NCBI RefSeq assembly: GCF_947497555.1
Contig: NZ_CANMGY010000001.1
Location: 1-64,000 of the forward strand
Source: an uncultured Umboniibacter sp.
Lineage (GTDB): Bacteria; Pseudomonadota; Gammaproteobacteria; Pseudomonadales; DSM-25080
Direction of reading: 5' to 3'
DNA length: 64,000 bases
Shown here: positions 17,827-25,075 of the stretch, piece by piece
How the letters are laid out: every line of letters begins with the position of its first letter
Numbering within the stretch: position 1 is the stretch's first letter
Translations under genes and position numbers: made by a program
The notes under the pieces: generated by a model
What the model saw: the letters and a program-made list of their open reading frames with translations, nothing else
What the model was told of the DNA's origin: nothing
The model's database searches: none

Positions 17827-18495
17827 ATGAAAATGGATTTTCCAACCTACGAACTACTCAAAGAATATCAGCGTGATCACCGCGATAGCTTCAATCAGGA
17901 TATTGGCCTGCGTATTCATCGCGCCCTAAGTTGGCTGCATCGCTCCCTGCACGAGCAGGATGATCTGGACGCCCAGTTTGTATTCCTCTGGATTGCCTTT
18001 AATTCCGCCTACGCCTACAACAGCACCTCGGAGTATCGGGTCACCGAGACCGAACAATTCTCCGGCTTCATCAGTCGTCTAGTGGGCCACGACAGCCATC
18101 AGTTGCTCCACCGCGTGCTCTGGACACACTACCCCAATGCCATTCGGGTGCTGTTGGGCAATAAGTTTGTGTTTCGCCCCTTTTGGGAGGCACAGATGGG
18201 TGAGCCCATGGAAACCGGCTGGTTGGAACAATTCGAGCGAGCAAACCAAGCCGCGAATACGGCGCTAGGTCGGCAGGACGCAGCCACCGTATTGCAGATT
18301 GTGATGACGAGGCTCTATACCCTGCGCAATCAGATCCTCCACGGTGGTGCCACCTGGAACAGCGCCGTGAACCGAGATCAACTTCGCGACGCCTGCGCAC
18401 TCCTTAGTGAGCTGGTGCCCTGTGTCATCTCCATTATGATGTCCCACGCCGGTGAGGTATGGGGCCCCGCCCACTATCCGGTTATTGAGGGTTAA
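17827..18495 (+). CDS. HEPN-like domain protein
   Basis: 222 residues, all-helical. The C-terminal third holds RNQILHGG: R167-N168 with H172 forms the R-x4-H motif of HEPN ribonuclease-type domains, and the whole protein resembles the Apea-like HEPN group (FVFLWIAFNSAYAYN in the N-terminal helix). Many HEPN proteins cleave RNA in toxin or defence systems, but catalysis here is not shown. It stops 5 bases before the UbiA-family gene, so the two are probably cotranscribed, an odd pairing. No cognate MNT-type antitoxin is adjacent. Confidence 0.65.
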   Translation: MKMDFPTYELLKEYQRDHRDSFNQDIGLRIHRALSWLHRSLHEQDDLDAQFVFLWIAFNSAYAYNSTSEYRVTETEQFSGFISRLVGHDSHQLLHRVLWTHYPNAIRVLLGNKFVFRPFWEAQMGEPMETGWLEQFERANQAANTALGRQDAATVLQIVMTRLYTLRNQILHGGATWNSAVNRDQLRDACALLSELVPCVISIMMSHAGEVWGPAHYPVIEG

Positions 18496-18500
18496 GCTTC

Positions 18501-19391
18501 ATGACGATTGCCACCGTAGTACAAACCTTTCGGCCACCATTTTTAGTGTTAACGCCCATCTGTGTATTTTTAGGTGTTAGCACCGCCTCCGCTAGCGGCG
18601 CTACCCTCAACACCCTGCAAGTGGCGCTAATACTACTGGGCTGCCTCTGCGCTCATATGAGTGTGAACGCCCTAAATGAATACCATGACTTTAAGAGTGG
18701 CTTGGACTTACAAACACAGCGCACTCCGTTTAGTGGTGGCAGTGGCGCATTACCTAGCAACCCCGAAGCGGCATCAATCGTATTGGCGTCCGGCGTAGCC
18801 TGCCTGGCTATAACCTTAGTCATCGGCGTTTATTTTGCGCTAACGGCTGCCATGCAAACCCTCGCCGTTACGGCCGTAGCTGCCGTGTTAGTACTTACTT
18901 ATACCACCATTTTAAACCGGCTACCGTGGTTCTGCTTAGTTGCCCCAGGCTTGGGTTTTGGGGTGTTGATGGTGGTGGGAACTCACTGGGTGTTAGCGGG
19001 TGAAGCAAACGCTTTGGTGTGGTGGCTGAGCTTGATTCCCGTCCTGCTGTTAAACAACCTGCTACTCATAAACCAATACCCTGACATTACTGCGGACCGA
19101 GCCTCGGGACGAGCCACCTTCCCTATTCGCTATGGAGTTGAAGTCAGTAATCGGGTGTTCGCGATCTTCAGCCTGAGCGCAGCGAGTTTAGTGGTGGCGC
19201 TGGTAAGTCTGCAGCTTATCCCACCCCTGGCAGTGATTAGCCTTGTACCCATTGGCTTAACGCTTATTACCTATCGCGGGGTTCTGAAATTGGGTGCGGA
19301 GATTGACTCTCAGCCACAACTGATGGCAGCCAATGTCATAGCGGCTAATGTGACGCCGCTATGCTTGGCGGTAAGTATTGCCTGGGGTTAA
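18501..19391 (+). CDS. UbiA family prenyltransferase
   Basis: 296 residues with about eight to nine membrane segments. The first Asp-rich motif is NEYHDFKSGLD (N59, D63, D69), and the second is DITADRASGR near 190-200. Both bind Mg2+-prenyl diphosphate in UbiA-type intramembrane transferases. The SGLDLQTQRTPFSGGSG stretch is most like the MenA/dihydroxynaphthoate prenyltransferase side of the family, but no menaquinone genes are near, so the acceptor is uncertain. It follows the HEPN gene by 5 bases. The stop is followed by a short GGCTAA repeat, with no clear terminator. Confidence 0.85.
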   Translation: MTIATVVQTFRPPFLVLTPICVFLGVSTASASGATLNTLQVALILLGCLCAHMSVNALNEYHDFKSGLDLQTQRTPFSGGSGALPSNPEAASIVLASGVACLAITLVIGVYFALTAAMQTLAVTAVAAVLVLTYTTILNRLPWFCLVAPGLGFGVLMVVGTHWVLAGEANALVWWLSLIPVLLLNNLLLINQYPDITADRASGRATFPIRYGVEVSNRVFAIFSLSAASLVVALVSLQLIPPLAVISLVPIGLTLITYRGVLKLGAEIDSQPQLMAANVIAANVTPLCLAVSIAWG

Positions 19392-19400
19392 CAGGCTTTA

Positions 19401-19424
19401 GGCTAAGGCTAAGGCTAAGGCTAA
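19401..19424. repeat. GGCTAA hexamer x4 tandem repeat
   Basis: Four uninterrupted GGCTAA units directly after the UbiA-family gene, extended by a partial GGC. A simple-sequence tract likely to vary in copy number by slippage; it is outside coding sequence. Confidence 0.85.
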
Positions 19425-19443
19425 GGCGATGCATTAGACTTGA

Positions 19444-19554
19444 TTAAGCTTGCATTGACATCATGATGACAAACACTGCCATGGCTACCGAGATCTGAGT
19501 CTGACGATCCATACCCTTACTTTTACATCTGTTGATTAGCTTCATAATTTTCAT
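19444..19554 (-). CDS. Probable small membrane peptide, 36 residues
   Basis: ATG at 19554, preceded by AAGGA with 7-base spacing, opens 36 codons ending TAA. The first half is basic (MKIMKLINRCKSKGMDR). The second half is a hydrophobic helix (ISVAMAVFVIMMSMQA) long enough to enter a membrane. The strong ribosome site and an operator-like array 70-120 bases upstream argue for a real gene. Function unknown; a hydrophobic type I-style toxin or a small regulatory membrane protein are both possible. Confidence 0.5.
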   Translation of the reverse strand: MKIMKLINRCKSKGMDRQTQISVAMAVFVIMMSMQA

Positions 19555-19625
19555 AACTTCATCCTTTTCATAACACTATGGTAGGCCTTATGGCCGTTTT
19601 AATGCCCTTTTGTGTTAGGCATGTA

Positions 19626-19675
19626 TTACATTATGTAAAGAATACCTTACATGTCAAGTAAACATTACATAATGT
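19626..19675. promoter_or_regulatory. Operator-like array of TTACAT/ATGTAA motifs
   Basis: A perfect palindrome TTACATTATGTAA (19626-19638) is followed by TTACATGTCAAGTAA (19647-19661) and ACATTACATAATGT (19662-19675). ACATTATGTAA at 19628 and its exact complement TTACATAATGT at 19665 are 37 bases apart centre to centre. This pattern suggests cooperative binding of a dimeric repressor upstream of the small membrane peptide gene. No matching regulator gene is adjacent. Confidence 0.55.
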
Positions 19676-19748
19676 CGTGGATATATTACAAACGGCTGTG
19701 CTCTAGCGGTGAAACCAAGCGGTACATCAGGCTACAGAATGAATGAAC

Positions 19749-19830
19749 GAAAAACAACCAAACTATAACTAAGAGCGGCTTCTACGGTGCCCCGCGCACG
19801 GTAGCGCTGATGGCCGAGTATAGCTTTTAA
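19749..19830 (+). pseudogene. 3' remnant of a TonB-dependent receptor gene
   Basis: An open frame after TGA ends GFYGAPRTVALMAEYSF-stop at 19828-19830. A YGAPR...V...YSF ending with a terminal aromatic residue is the classical last strand of TonB-dependent receptors. Only about 27 codons remain, and no receptor sequence is visible upstream, so the rest of the gene has been deleted. A strong terminator follows it at 19862, as expected for an old gene end. Confidence 0.6.
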
Positions 19831-19861
19831 CATAGCCTTCCCTTAAAGGTGTATTCCTATT

Positions 19862-19886
19862 GCCCCTCTTTTAGAGGGGCTTTTTT
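19862..19886 (+). terminator. Rho-independent terminator behind the receptor remnant
   Basis: GCCCCTC-TTTTA-GAGGGGC followed by six T. No intact plus-strand gene ends here, so it is probably left over from the lost receptor gene. Confidence 0.9.
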
Positions 19887-20026
19887 ATCTAGCTGTTTGG
19901 GGGAGAGACAAACTAGGCCTATTGAAATCATGATGATAGTCCTTGTTACGCATTTCGCAGAAACACGAGCGCCCTCGACCCTGATGACAAAAAGCACACC
20001 TAAAAGTGCTATTAATTTCCTATAAA

Positions 20027-20302
20027 AATATTCAATTTGAGTCCTACAGAGAATTAGATACTCTTGGACGAGAGAGGAGTTTCATTCGAAGAAATACTGT
20101 TCTTTTTGGGAAATGGTGGCTACTAGATGATCTGGAACACCGGAACTCAGACAGTTATGCAAACCGGCAGGTGTTCATCGTAGCCATGAGTGATTATGTG
20201 TATTACGGACCCTATGTAGAAACTCAGGACGAGATCTTTTTGAAGACCATCATTCCAAGTCGCAAACTCACGAAAAGGTACCTCGGAAGTCAAACGCCAT
20301 GA
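20027..20302 (+). pseudogene. Frameshifted toxin gene (partner of RHH antitoxin)
   Basis: Two frames together make one toxin of the small family that pairs with CopG-type antitoxins. The frame starting at 20007 encodes IFNLSPTEN, a TAG at 20055, then LLDERGVSFEEILFFLGNGG. The next frame, from 20120, encodes LLDDLEHRN and continues to DEIFLKTIIPSRKLTKRYLG. Joining GNGG to LLDD needs one extra base near 20119, so a one-base deletion plus an in-frame stop have broken the gene. A GTG-initiated frame across the region (20006-20302) is open but has a nonsense N-terminus. It overlaps the antitoxin ATG by 4 bases. Confidence 0.65.
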
Positions 20303-20598
20303 AAGATTTAAAACTAAGCAGCGAAGAGCAGATTCTCGTTGAGGCTTTAGAAGCGGGTGAATTTCAATCCAAGCTTTCCGCCGAGCGTTTAGCCGATCTT
20401 GAGCAGGCAGCGGAGAATACCTTTAAGAAAGATAAACGTATTAATATCCGCATTTCATCTCGTGATTTACAGGCAATCCAATCGCGTTCGCTTCAGGAAG
20501 GAATGCCCTACCAAACCCTTATCGCTAGTATTATCCATAAGTATGTGTCGGGTTCCCTCGTAGACGTTTCAGCTAATAAAGCTAATTCTCAGAAGTAG
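20299..20598 (+). CDS. CopG-type (RHH) antitoxin
   Basis: 99 residues. The C-terminal half, KDKRINIRISSRDLQAIQ followed by GMPYQTLIASIIHKYVSG, is a ribbon-helix-helix DNA-binding domain of the CopG antitoxin family. The N-terminal part (LSSEEQILVEALEAGEF) is the toxin-binding helix region. Intact, with ATG overlapping the toxin stop (ATGA). In this family the antitoxin neutralises the toxin and represses the operon. Here the toxin is broken, so the antitoxin is either a relic or an anti-addiction factor against related toxins. Confidence 0.85.
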   Translation: MKDLKLSSEEQILVEALEAGEFQSKLSAERLADLEQAAENTFKKDKRINIRISSRDLQAIQSRSLQEGMPYQTLIASIIHKYVSGSLVDVSANKANSQK

Positions 20599-20677
20599 CT
20601 GACCATTATTGATTGTTACAGCCATTGACTCGCTTCGCGGCGACACAAGATCACCGCGATGACATCATTAGGTCAAT

Positions 20678-22210
20678 TTAAACCGTAGCGGCTATTCGCT
20701 CAGGCAAGTTTGCCTTGCAGTGATCATCAATAAAGCGCTGCTGTGACGGCATCACGGATACCGAGTCATCAATCACTCGCTTAATGTGGGACAAACGGCG
20801 CAGGACTTCCTCGTCCGTATGAGTATTCACTAATGGATGATAGCCTCGCGAGGCCAATCCCTGACCCTGCATTACCGCCAACCAAGAGGTTTCATTAAAT
20901 AGCTCCTGATCCTGGCGGTAAACTCGGCCATTGGACTGATACAAGGCCATCTTTTCTTCCAGAAAGCTTGGTACCTTCATGCCTTTGCAATAGCGCCAAA
21001 ACTCAGAATCATCACGATCCGTTACTTTATAGTGCAAGATGATAAAGTCACGAATACGTTCGTTATCCAGTTTGAGTTGGCGGTTGAAGGTATCCCTATC
21101 AACGTCGCTAAATTCCTTGGAAGGGAAGAACCCCAGTAGCTTCGCAATGGTGGCCTGAATCATGTGCAACCCGGTACTCTCCAGCGGCTCAATAAAGCCT
21201 GCTGACAAGCCAATCGCTACACAGTTCTTATTCCAAATTTTCTTCCGCGTACCGGTAATCCAGCGCAGGAAGTTGGGCTCCGCCAATGCGTCACCCGTGA
21301 GTTTGCTTCTTAGTAGCCCAACGGCTTCATCATCAGAGACAAACTTACTAGGATAAACGTAGCCGTTACCGATGCGATGTTGCAGGGGAATACGCCAAGT
21401 CCAGCCCGCCGATTGAGCCTCGGAAACCGTGTAGGGCTTTGGCTCTTCGTTGGTGGTACATGGCATGGCCACCGCTCTATCGCAGGGCAGCCACTCACTC
21501 CAATCCTCAAAGCCAGTCTTGAGTGCACCCTCAATAAGTAAGCCTTTAAAGCCAGTGCAATCAATGAAAAGGTCGCCATCTATGAGCTCGCCGCTGTCTA
21601 GGCGAACCGCATCAATGTGCCCGTTATCTGCACGCAGCAGTACCTCGTCAACCTTAGCGTCAATGCGCCGAACCCCGCCTCGTTCCGCTAATTTGCGTAA
21701 GTACTTAGCATAGAGAGTGGCGTCAAAGTGAAACGCATAGTTAATCTGCGATAGCGGTGAATTACCCGCGTTACGCTGCGGCCGCATGAACTTACCCTGG
21801 CGAGCGGCAACGGTCGCAAGCGAATATTCATCTAACGGTGGCACGCTGGTATTACCCTGCATCTTCAGCCAAAAGTGATGGAAGGGGATAGCATCCATAA
21901 CGGTGCCATGCACGCCAAAGGGATGCATATAGCGGTGATTGGTGTTACGCCAATTTTGGAACTCAATACCCAATTTAAAGGTCGCGCAGGTCTCGCGAAC
22001 AAACTCATCCTCATCGATACCCAAAATCTGGTTAAACAGTTGAATCTGAGGAATCGTTGCCTCGCCCACGGAAACGGTGCCAATTTCACCTGACTCAATG
22101 AGTGTCACAGTCGTTTGCTTGGTATCCAATACCTTTGCGAGGGCCGCTGCTGTCATCCAACCAGCGCTTCCGCCACCTACAATCACCACGCGTTCAATGG
22201 AATTATTCAT
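20678..22210 (-). CDS. Flavin-dependent tryptophan halogenase-like protein (1)
   Basis: About 510 residues from ATG 22210 (MNNSIERVV); GGGAG lies 10 bases before. FAD-binding motif VIVGGGSAGWMTAAAL near residue 8. The Lys of TFKLGIEFQNW matches the halide/chloramine Lys of PrnA. Also present are the WxWxIP signature (GWTWRIPLQHR), which excludes monooxygenases, and GFIEPLESTGLHMI with the active-site Glu. All key residues are kept, so an active FADH2-dependent halogenase is likely. In marine and freshwater bacteria such genes cluster with TBDRs in glycan or peptide uptake loci, where the true substrate is unknown. Last gene of a three-halogenase run, 31 bases after the degenerate paralogue counting from the preferred ATG. 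Confidence 0.92.
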   Translation of the reverse strand: MNNSIERVVIVGGGSAGWMTAAALAKVLDTKQTTVTLIESGEIGTVSVGEATIPQIQLFNQILGIDEDEFVRETCATFKLGIEFQNWRNTNHRYMHPFGVHGTVMDAIPFHHFWLKMQGNTSVPPLDEYSLATVAARQGKFMRPQRNAGNSPLSQINYAFHFDATLYAKYLRKLAERGGVRRIDAKVDEVLLRADNGHIDAVRLDSGELIDGDLFIDCTGFKGLLIEGALKTGFEDWSEWLPCDRAVAMPCTTNEEPKPYTVSEAQSAGWTWRIPLQHRIGNGYVYPSKFVSDDEAVGLLRSKLTGDALAEPNFLRWITGTRKKIWNKNCVAIGLSAGFIEPLESTGLHMIQATIAKLLGFFPSKEFSDVDRDTFNRQLKLDNERIRDFIILHYKVTDRDDSEFWRYCKGMKVPSFLEEKMALYQSNGRVYRQDQELFNETSWLAVMQGQGLASRGYHPLVNTHTDEEVLRRLSHIKRVIDDSVSVMPSQQRFIDDHCKANLPERIAATV

Positions 22211-22241
22211 TATTTTTATCACTCCCAACTAGGGTTTGCTC

Positions 22242-23468
22242 TCAGCTAAACTGCCGAGCTATATGTGTTTCAATGTTAGTTAATACCTTGCCAATAGCGG
22301 CGTCTGGCACTAGCGCTGCCTCAGGGCTTTGCGGCCCGTTAAAGCCAACACCGTCCGCTAATACACTCATCCAGCTGTCCATAGCTATTGGGCAATTTTC
22401 CATAGTCGGAAGTTCACCCGTAGCGCTAAAAAACGTTCGAAGCTGCAACCCGAGAGGGGTTTGCAAGCTAGCTGATAGCGGTAGCTTGGCAAAGCTACTA
22501 AAGTAATTTCGCAAGTTCATCAGCTGACGATTGCAGGCCTCACTGAGCACGGACATCATGGCTCGGTCACCGCGAAAACTTCGCCATAGTGATAGCTCGG
22601 CAAGTATCATTTCAGACTCAACAAATAATGGTCCAACACAGCAGCCGCCGGCTTGGCCAACCCGCAACACACCAGCAGTCCAAACTCGCTCGGGCTGTTC
22701 AACCAAGGTGGTTCGATAGCAGCAGCGCTCGTTACCGCCTGCGCGGGTGATGTCGTAGCCATCATGGGTCAACGTTACTTTATCGGCAGCGGCACCCGCT
22801 GTGCATACGCTTCTGTCGTGCCGTGATAGCTGAAGCTGGGGCTTAAGTGTGGTGACCGGTGTAGCCATTACTGAGTCCGGCAATAGCGAAACATCCACCA
22901 CTGTAGTAGCAGCGTTCAAACTGACCCCAGCCACCTCGTCGTAGCCAAAACGGGCAGCTAAAGTCTTTAATCGTGTGCTGAGCAGTTGCACAAATTTCGC
23001 CGCTGGGACAACTAGCATCGGATCCACCGACGACCAGATAGATGCCGATTCTCTGGAAATCACTGGCTGCTGGAGCGGACCCGCTCGCTGCATTAGCTGA
23101 TTGGCAAACTTAAGCTTCGGCAAACGTTCGCTGGACTCCGCCGTAAACTGATGCAATGGCGCTCCGAAAAAACGTGGTAATGATGAACTAGACCCTATGG
23201 ACTTTGTTGGCTGGCCGTTATCTGTGTCAATAACCCAACCATAGGAGAAGTGTCCCCCTAACACTGCGAGATCGATTCCCAGCTGCTGCAGCAATAGCAG
23301 GCAGTTTACCCCGAGCACTAGCGTCTCATCGTCCGTGGCGGGCTGAATAGATACCTTCACTCGGGTGTGAGGCTCTGCATTAATAAGCCATGCTGCTGCC
23401 ATCAGCGCCAGAGCATTTCGCTCACTCGAAGCGGTGGCATTAACAATATGGATATCTGGCTTCATCAT
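22242..23468 (-). CDS. Degenerate halogenase paralogue lacking FAD motif
   Basis: 408 residues, about 100 shorter than its neighbours. The overall plan is recognisable (LPRFFGAPLHQF, then VLRVGQAGGCCVGPLFVES in the place of the GFLEPLES helix, and ELSLWRSFRGD). However, the N-terminal GxGxxG reads IVNATASSERNALALMAAAW with no glycine motif, and both the catalytic Lys region and the WxWxIP signature are absent. It cannot bind FAD in the usual way and is probably a pseudoenzyme or a partner subunit. It overlaps the upstream halogenase by 4 bases (ATGA), so its frame has been kept under selection. An alternative is an unrelated flavoprotein-like fold. Confidence 0.6.
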   Translation of the reverse strand: MMKPDIHIVNATASSERNALALMAAAWLINAEPHTRVKVSIQPATDDETLVLGVNCLLLLQQLGIDLAVLGGHFSYGWVIDTDNGQPTKSIGSSSSLPRFFGAPLHQFTAESSERLPKLKFANQLMQRAGPLQQPVISRESASIWSSVDPMLVVPAAKFVQLLSTRLKTLAARFGYDEVAGVSLNAATTVVDVSLLPDSVMATPVTTLKPQLQLSRHDRSVCTAGAAADKVTLTHDGYDITRAGGNERCCYRTTLVEQPERVWTAGVLRVGQAGGCCVGPLFVESEMILAELSLWRSFRGDRAMMSVLSEACNRQLMNLRNYFSSFAKLPLSASLQTPLGLQLRTFFSATGELPTMENCPIAMDSWMSVLADGVGFNGPQSPEAALVPDAAIGKVLTNIETHIARQFS

Positions 23469-25000
23469 GCAATCTCTCTCCCATACAGGCTGAACCTTGC
23501 GGTATCGGATCCACCGGCCAGTTCCTTAAGCGCCTGCTCATGGGAGCCACAGGACGACACTAAGCTATCGATTTGCTGTGACAAACCGCTGAGCCACGCT
23601 TGAGTCTTGCCCGCATCGAGTAATTGGCTTTGCGGGTCTAGGCGGCTCGGGATGATATTTTGCCCCGTGTACACGGCTACCCAACTCGGCTTTAGGAATA
23701 GCCCAGTATCGTAGTGAAGCACATGCCCCGTGGCCTTATAAAGACGAATTCGTTCAACCAAGTCCGTCGGCAGTGACATATTCTTAACGTAACGCCAGAA
23801 CTCTGAATCTTCACGCTCTGTCGCACAGTAATGCAAGATCAAGAAATCGCGAATTCGCTCCATTTCAAGGTTCATCGACCGATTGAACTCGTCGCGCAGC
23901 AGTGTCTCGTGACCTCGTGATGGAAACAATTCCAGCAACTTCATAATGGCCGCTTGAATAAGATAGATACTGGTAGATTCTAGCGGCTCAAGAAAGCCAC
24001 TCGACAAGCCAATCGCAACGCAATTATTGGCCCAGGTTTGCTTGCGCTTGCCAGTGACAAAGCGCAGCGTCTTAGGCTCCGCCAGTACTTCGCTGTGCAG
24101 GTTCGCTAATAGCTCGTCGCACGCCTCGTCAGGAGAGATAAAGGCTGATGAATACACCATACCGTTGCCAGCTCGATGCTGAAGCGGAATCTCCCACTGC
24201 CAACCGGCAGTTCGGGCAATGGCCCGAGTATAGGGCTTTAACTTGTCATTACTCGTTGACGGTACCGCCCAGGCGGAATCACAGGGTAGCCAGTGGCTCC
24301 AATCGTCATACTCTACCTTCAACGCACCACCCAAGATGAGGCTGCGGAAGCCCGAGCAATCAATTACAAGATCAGCATCTACACGCTGCCCGTTTACGTA
24401 GAGTGCTTGAATATCCCCAGAACCGGGGTGAATTCCCAAACGATCAACCTTACCCTCTATACGCTCAACGCCCAGCGGTTCAGAAAATTCTCGTAAGAAC
24501 TTTGCGTAGGCAGAGGCATCAATATGGTAGGCATAGGAATACTCCGATCGTATATCGGAGAAATCAGCAGACGGGTAAGCAAAGCGGTTGGCCTCGGCCA
24601 TCTTTACCGCCAAGGAGTAGCGGCTTAGGTCTGCTGCGTTTTGATTTTTGCTGTGTGCTAGCCAAAGCTGATGAAAGTCTACGCCCTCATAGGACGACCC
24701 ATAATCAGAGAAGGGGTGAATATATGATTCGCCCACCCTAGACCAATTAACAAATTCAATACCGAGTTTAAACGTTGCATGGGTAGCGCTGAGAAAACTG
24801 GTCTCGTCGATACCTAATCGCTTATTGAAATAGCGCAGATGAGGAATAGTGGCTTCGCCAACCCCCACCGTGCCAATATCGGCCGATTCGATTAGCGTAA
24901 CTTGATGTGTTTCAGACGGCAGAAGCTTAATAAGCGCTGCGGCGGTCATCCAACCTGCAGTGCCTCCACCTAGGATTACTACTTTATATTTTTTATTCAT
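23465..25000 (-). CDS. Flavin-dependent tryptophan halogenase-like protein (2)
   Basis: 511 residues with every halogenase landmark: VILGGGTAGWMTAAALIKLL at the N-terminus, TFKLGIEFVNW (catalytic Lys), GWQWEIPLQHRAGNG (WxWxIP) and GFLEPLESTSIYLIQ (Glu). Same length class as halogenase 1 and clearly a paralogue. First of the halogenase run after TBDR-1, from which it is separated by 75 bases carrying a long hairpin, so its expression may be attenuated relative to the receptor. Substrate unknown; membership in a receptor-linked cluster suggests modification of an imported aromatic or peptide compound. Confidence 0.92.
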   Translation of the reverse strand: MNKKYKVVILGGGTAGWMTAAALIKLLPSETHQVTLIESADIGTVGVGEATIPHLRYFNKRLGIDETSFLSATHATFKLGIEFVNWSRVGESYIHPFSDYGSSYEGVDFHQLWLAHSKNQNAADLSRYSLAVKMAEANRFAYPSADFSDIRSEYSYAYHIDASAYAKFLREFSEPLGVERIEGKVDRLGIHPGSGDIQALYVNGQRVDADLVIDCSGFRSLILGGALKVEYDDWSHWLPCDSAWAVPSTSNDKLKPYTRAIARTAGWQWEIPLQHRAGNGMVYSSAFISPDEACDELLANLHSEVLAEPKTLRFVTGKRKQTWANNCVAIGLSSGFLEPLESTSIYLIQAAIMKLLELFPSRGHETLLRDEFNRSMNLEMERIRDFLILHYCATEREDSEFWRYVKNMSLPTDLVERIRLYKATGHVLHYDTGLFLKPSWVAVYTGQNIIPSRLDPQSQLLDAGKTQAWLSGLSQQIDSLVSSCGSHEQALKELAGGSDTARFSLYGREIA

Positions 25001-25021
25001 CGCGACAACCCAACTGCTTTA

Positions 25022-25066
25022 TAAAAAATAATACCCCCTAGCCCATGGTTGGGGCTAGGGGGTATT
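25022..25066 (-). terminator. 15-bp hairpin between TBDR-1 and halogenases
   Basis: AATACCCCCTAGCCC (25030-25044) pairs perfectly with GGGCTAGGGGGTATT (25052-25066) around a 7-base loop. On the minus strand a T-rich run follows. It is either the receptor-gene terminator, with readthrough into the halogenases, or a message-stabilising hairpin. Confidence 0.85.
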
Positions 25067-25075
25067 GGGTGCCGA

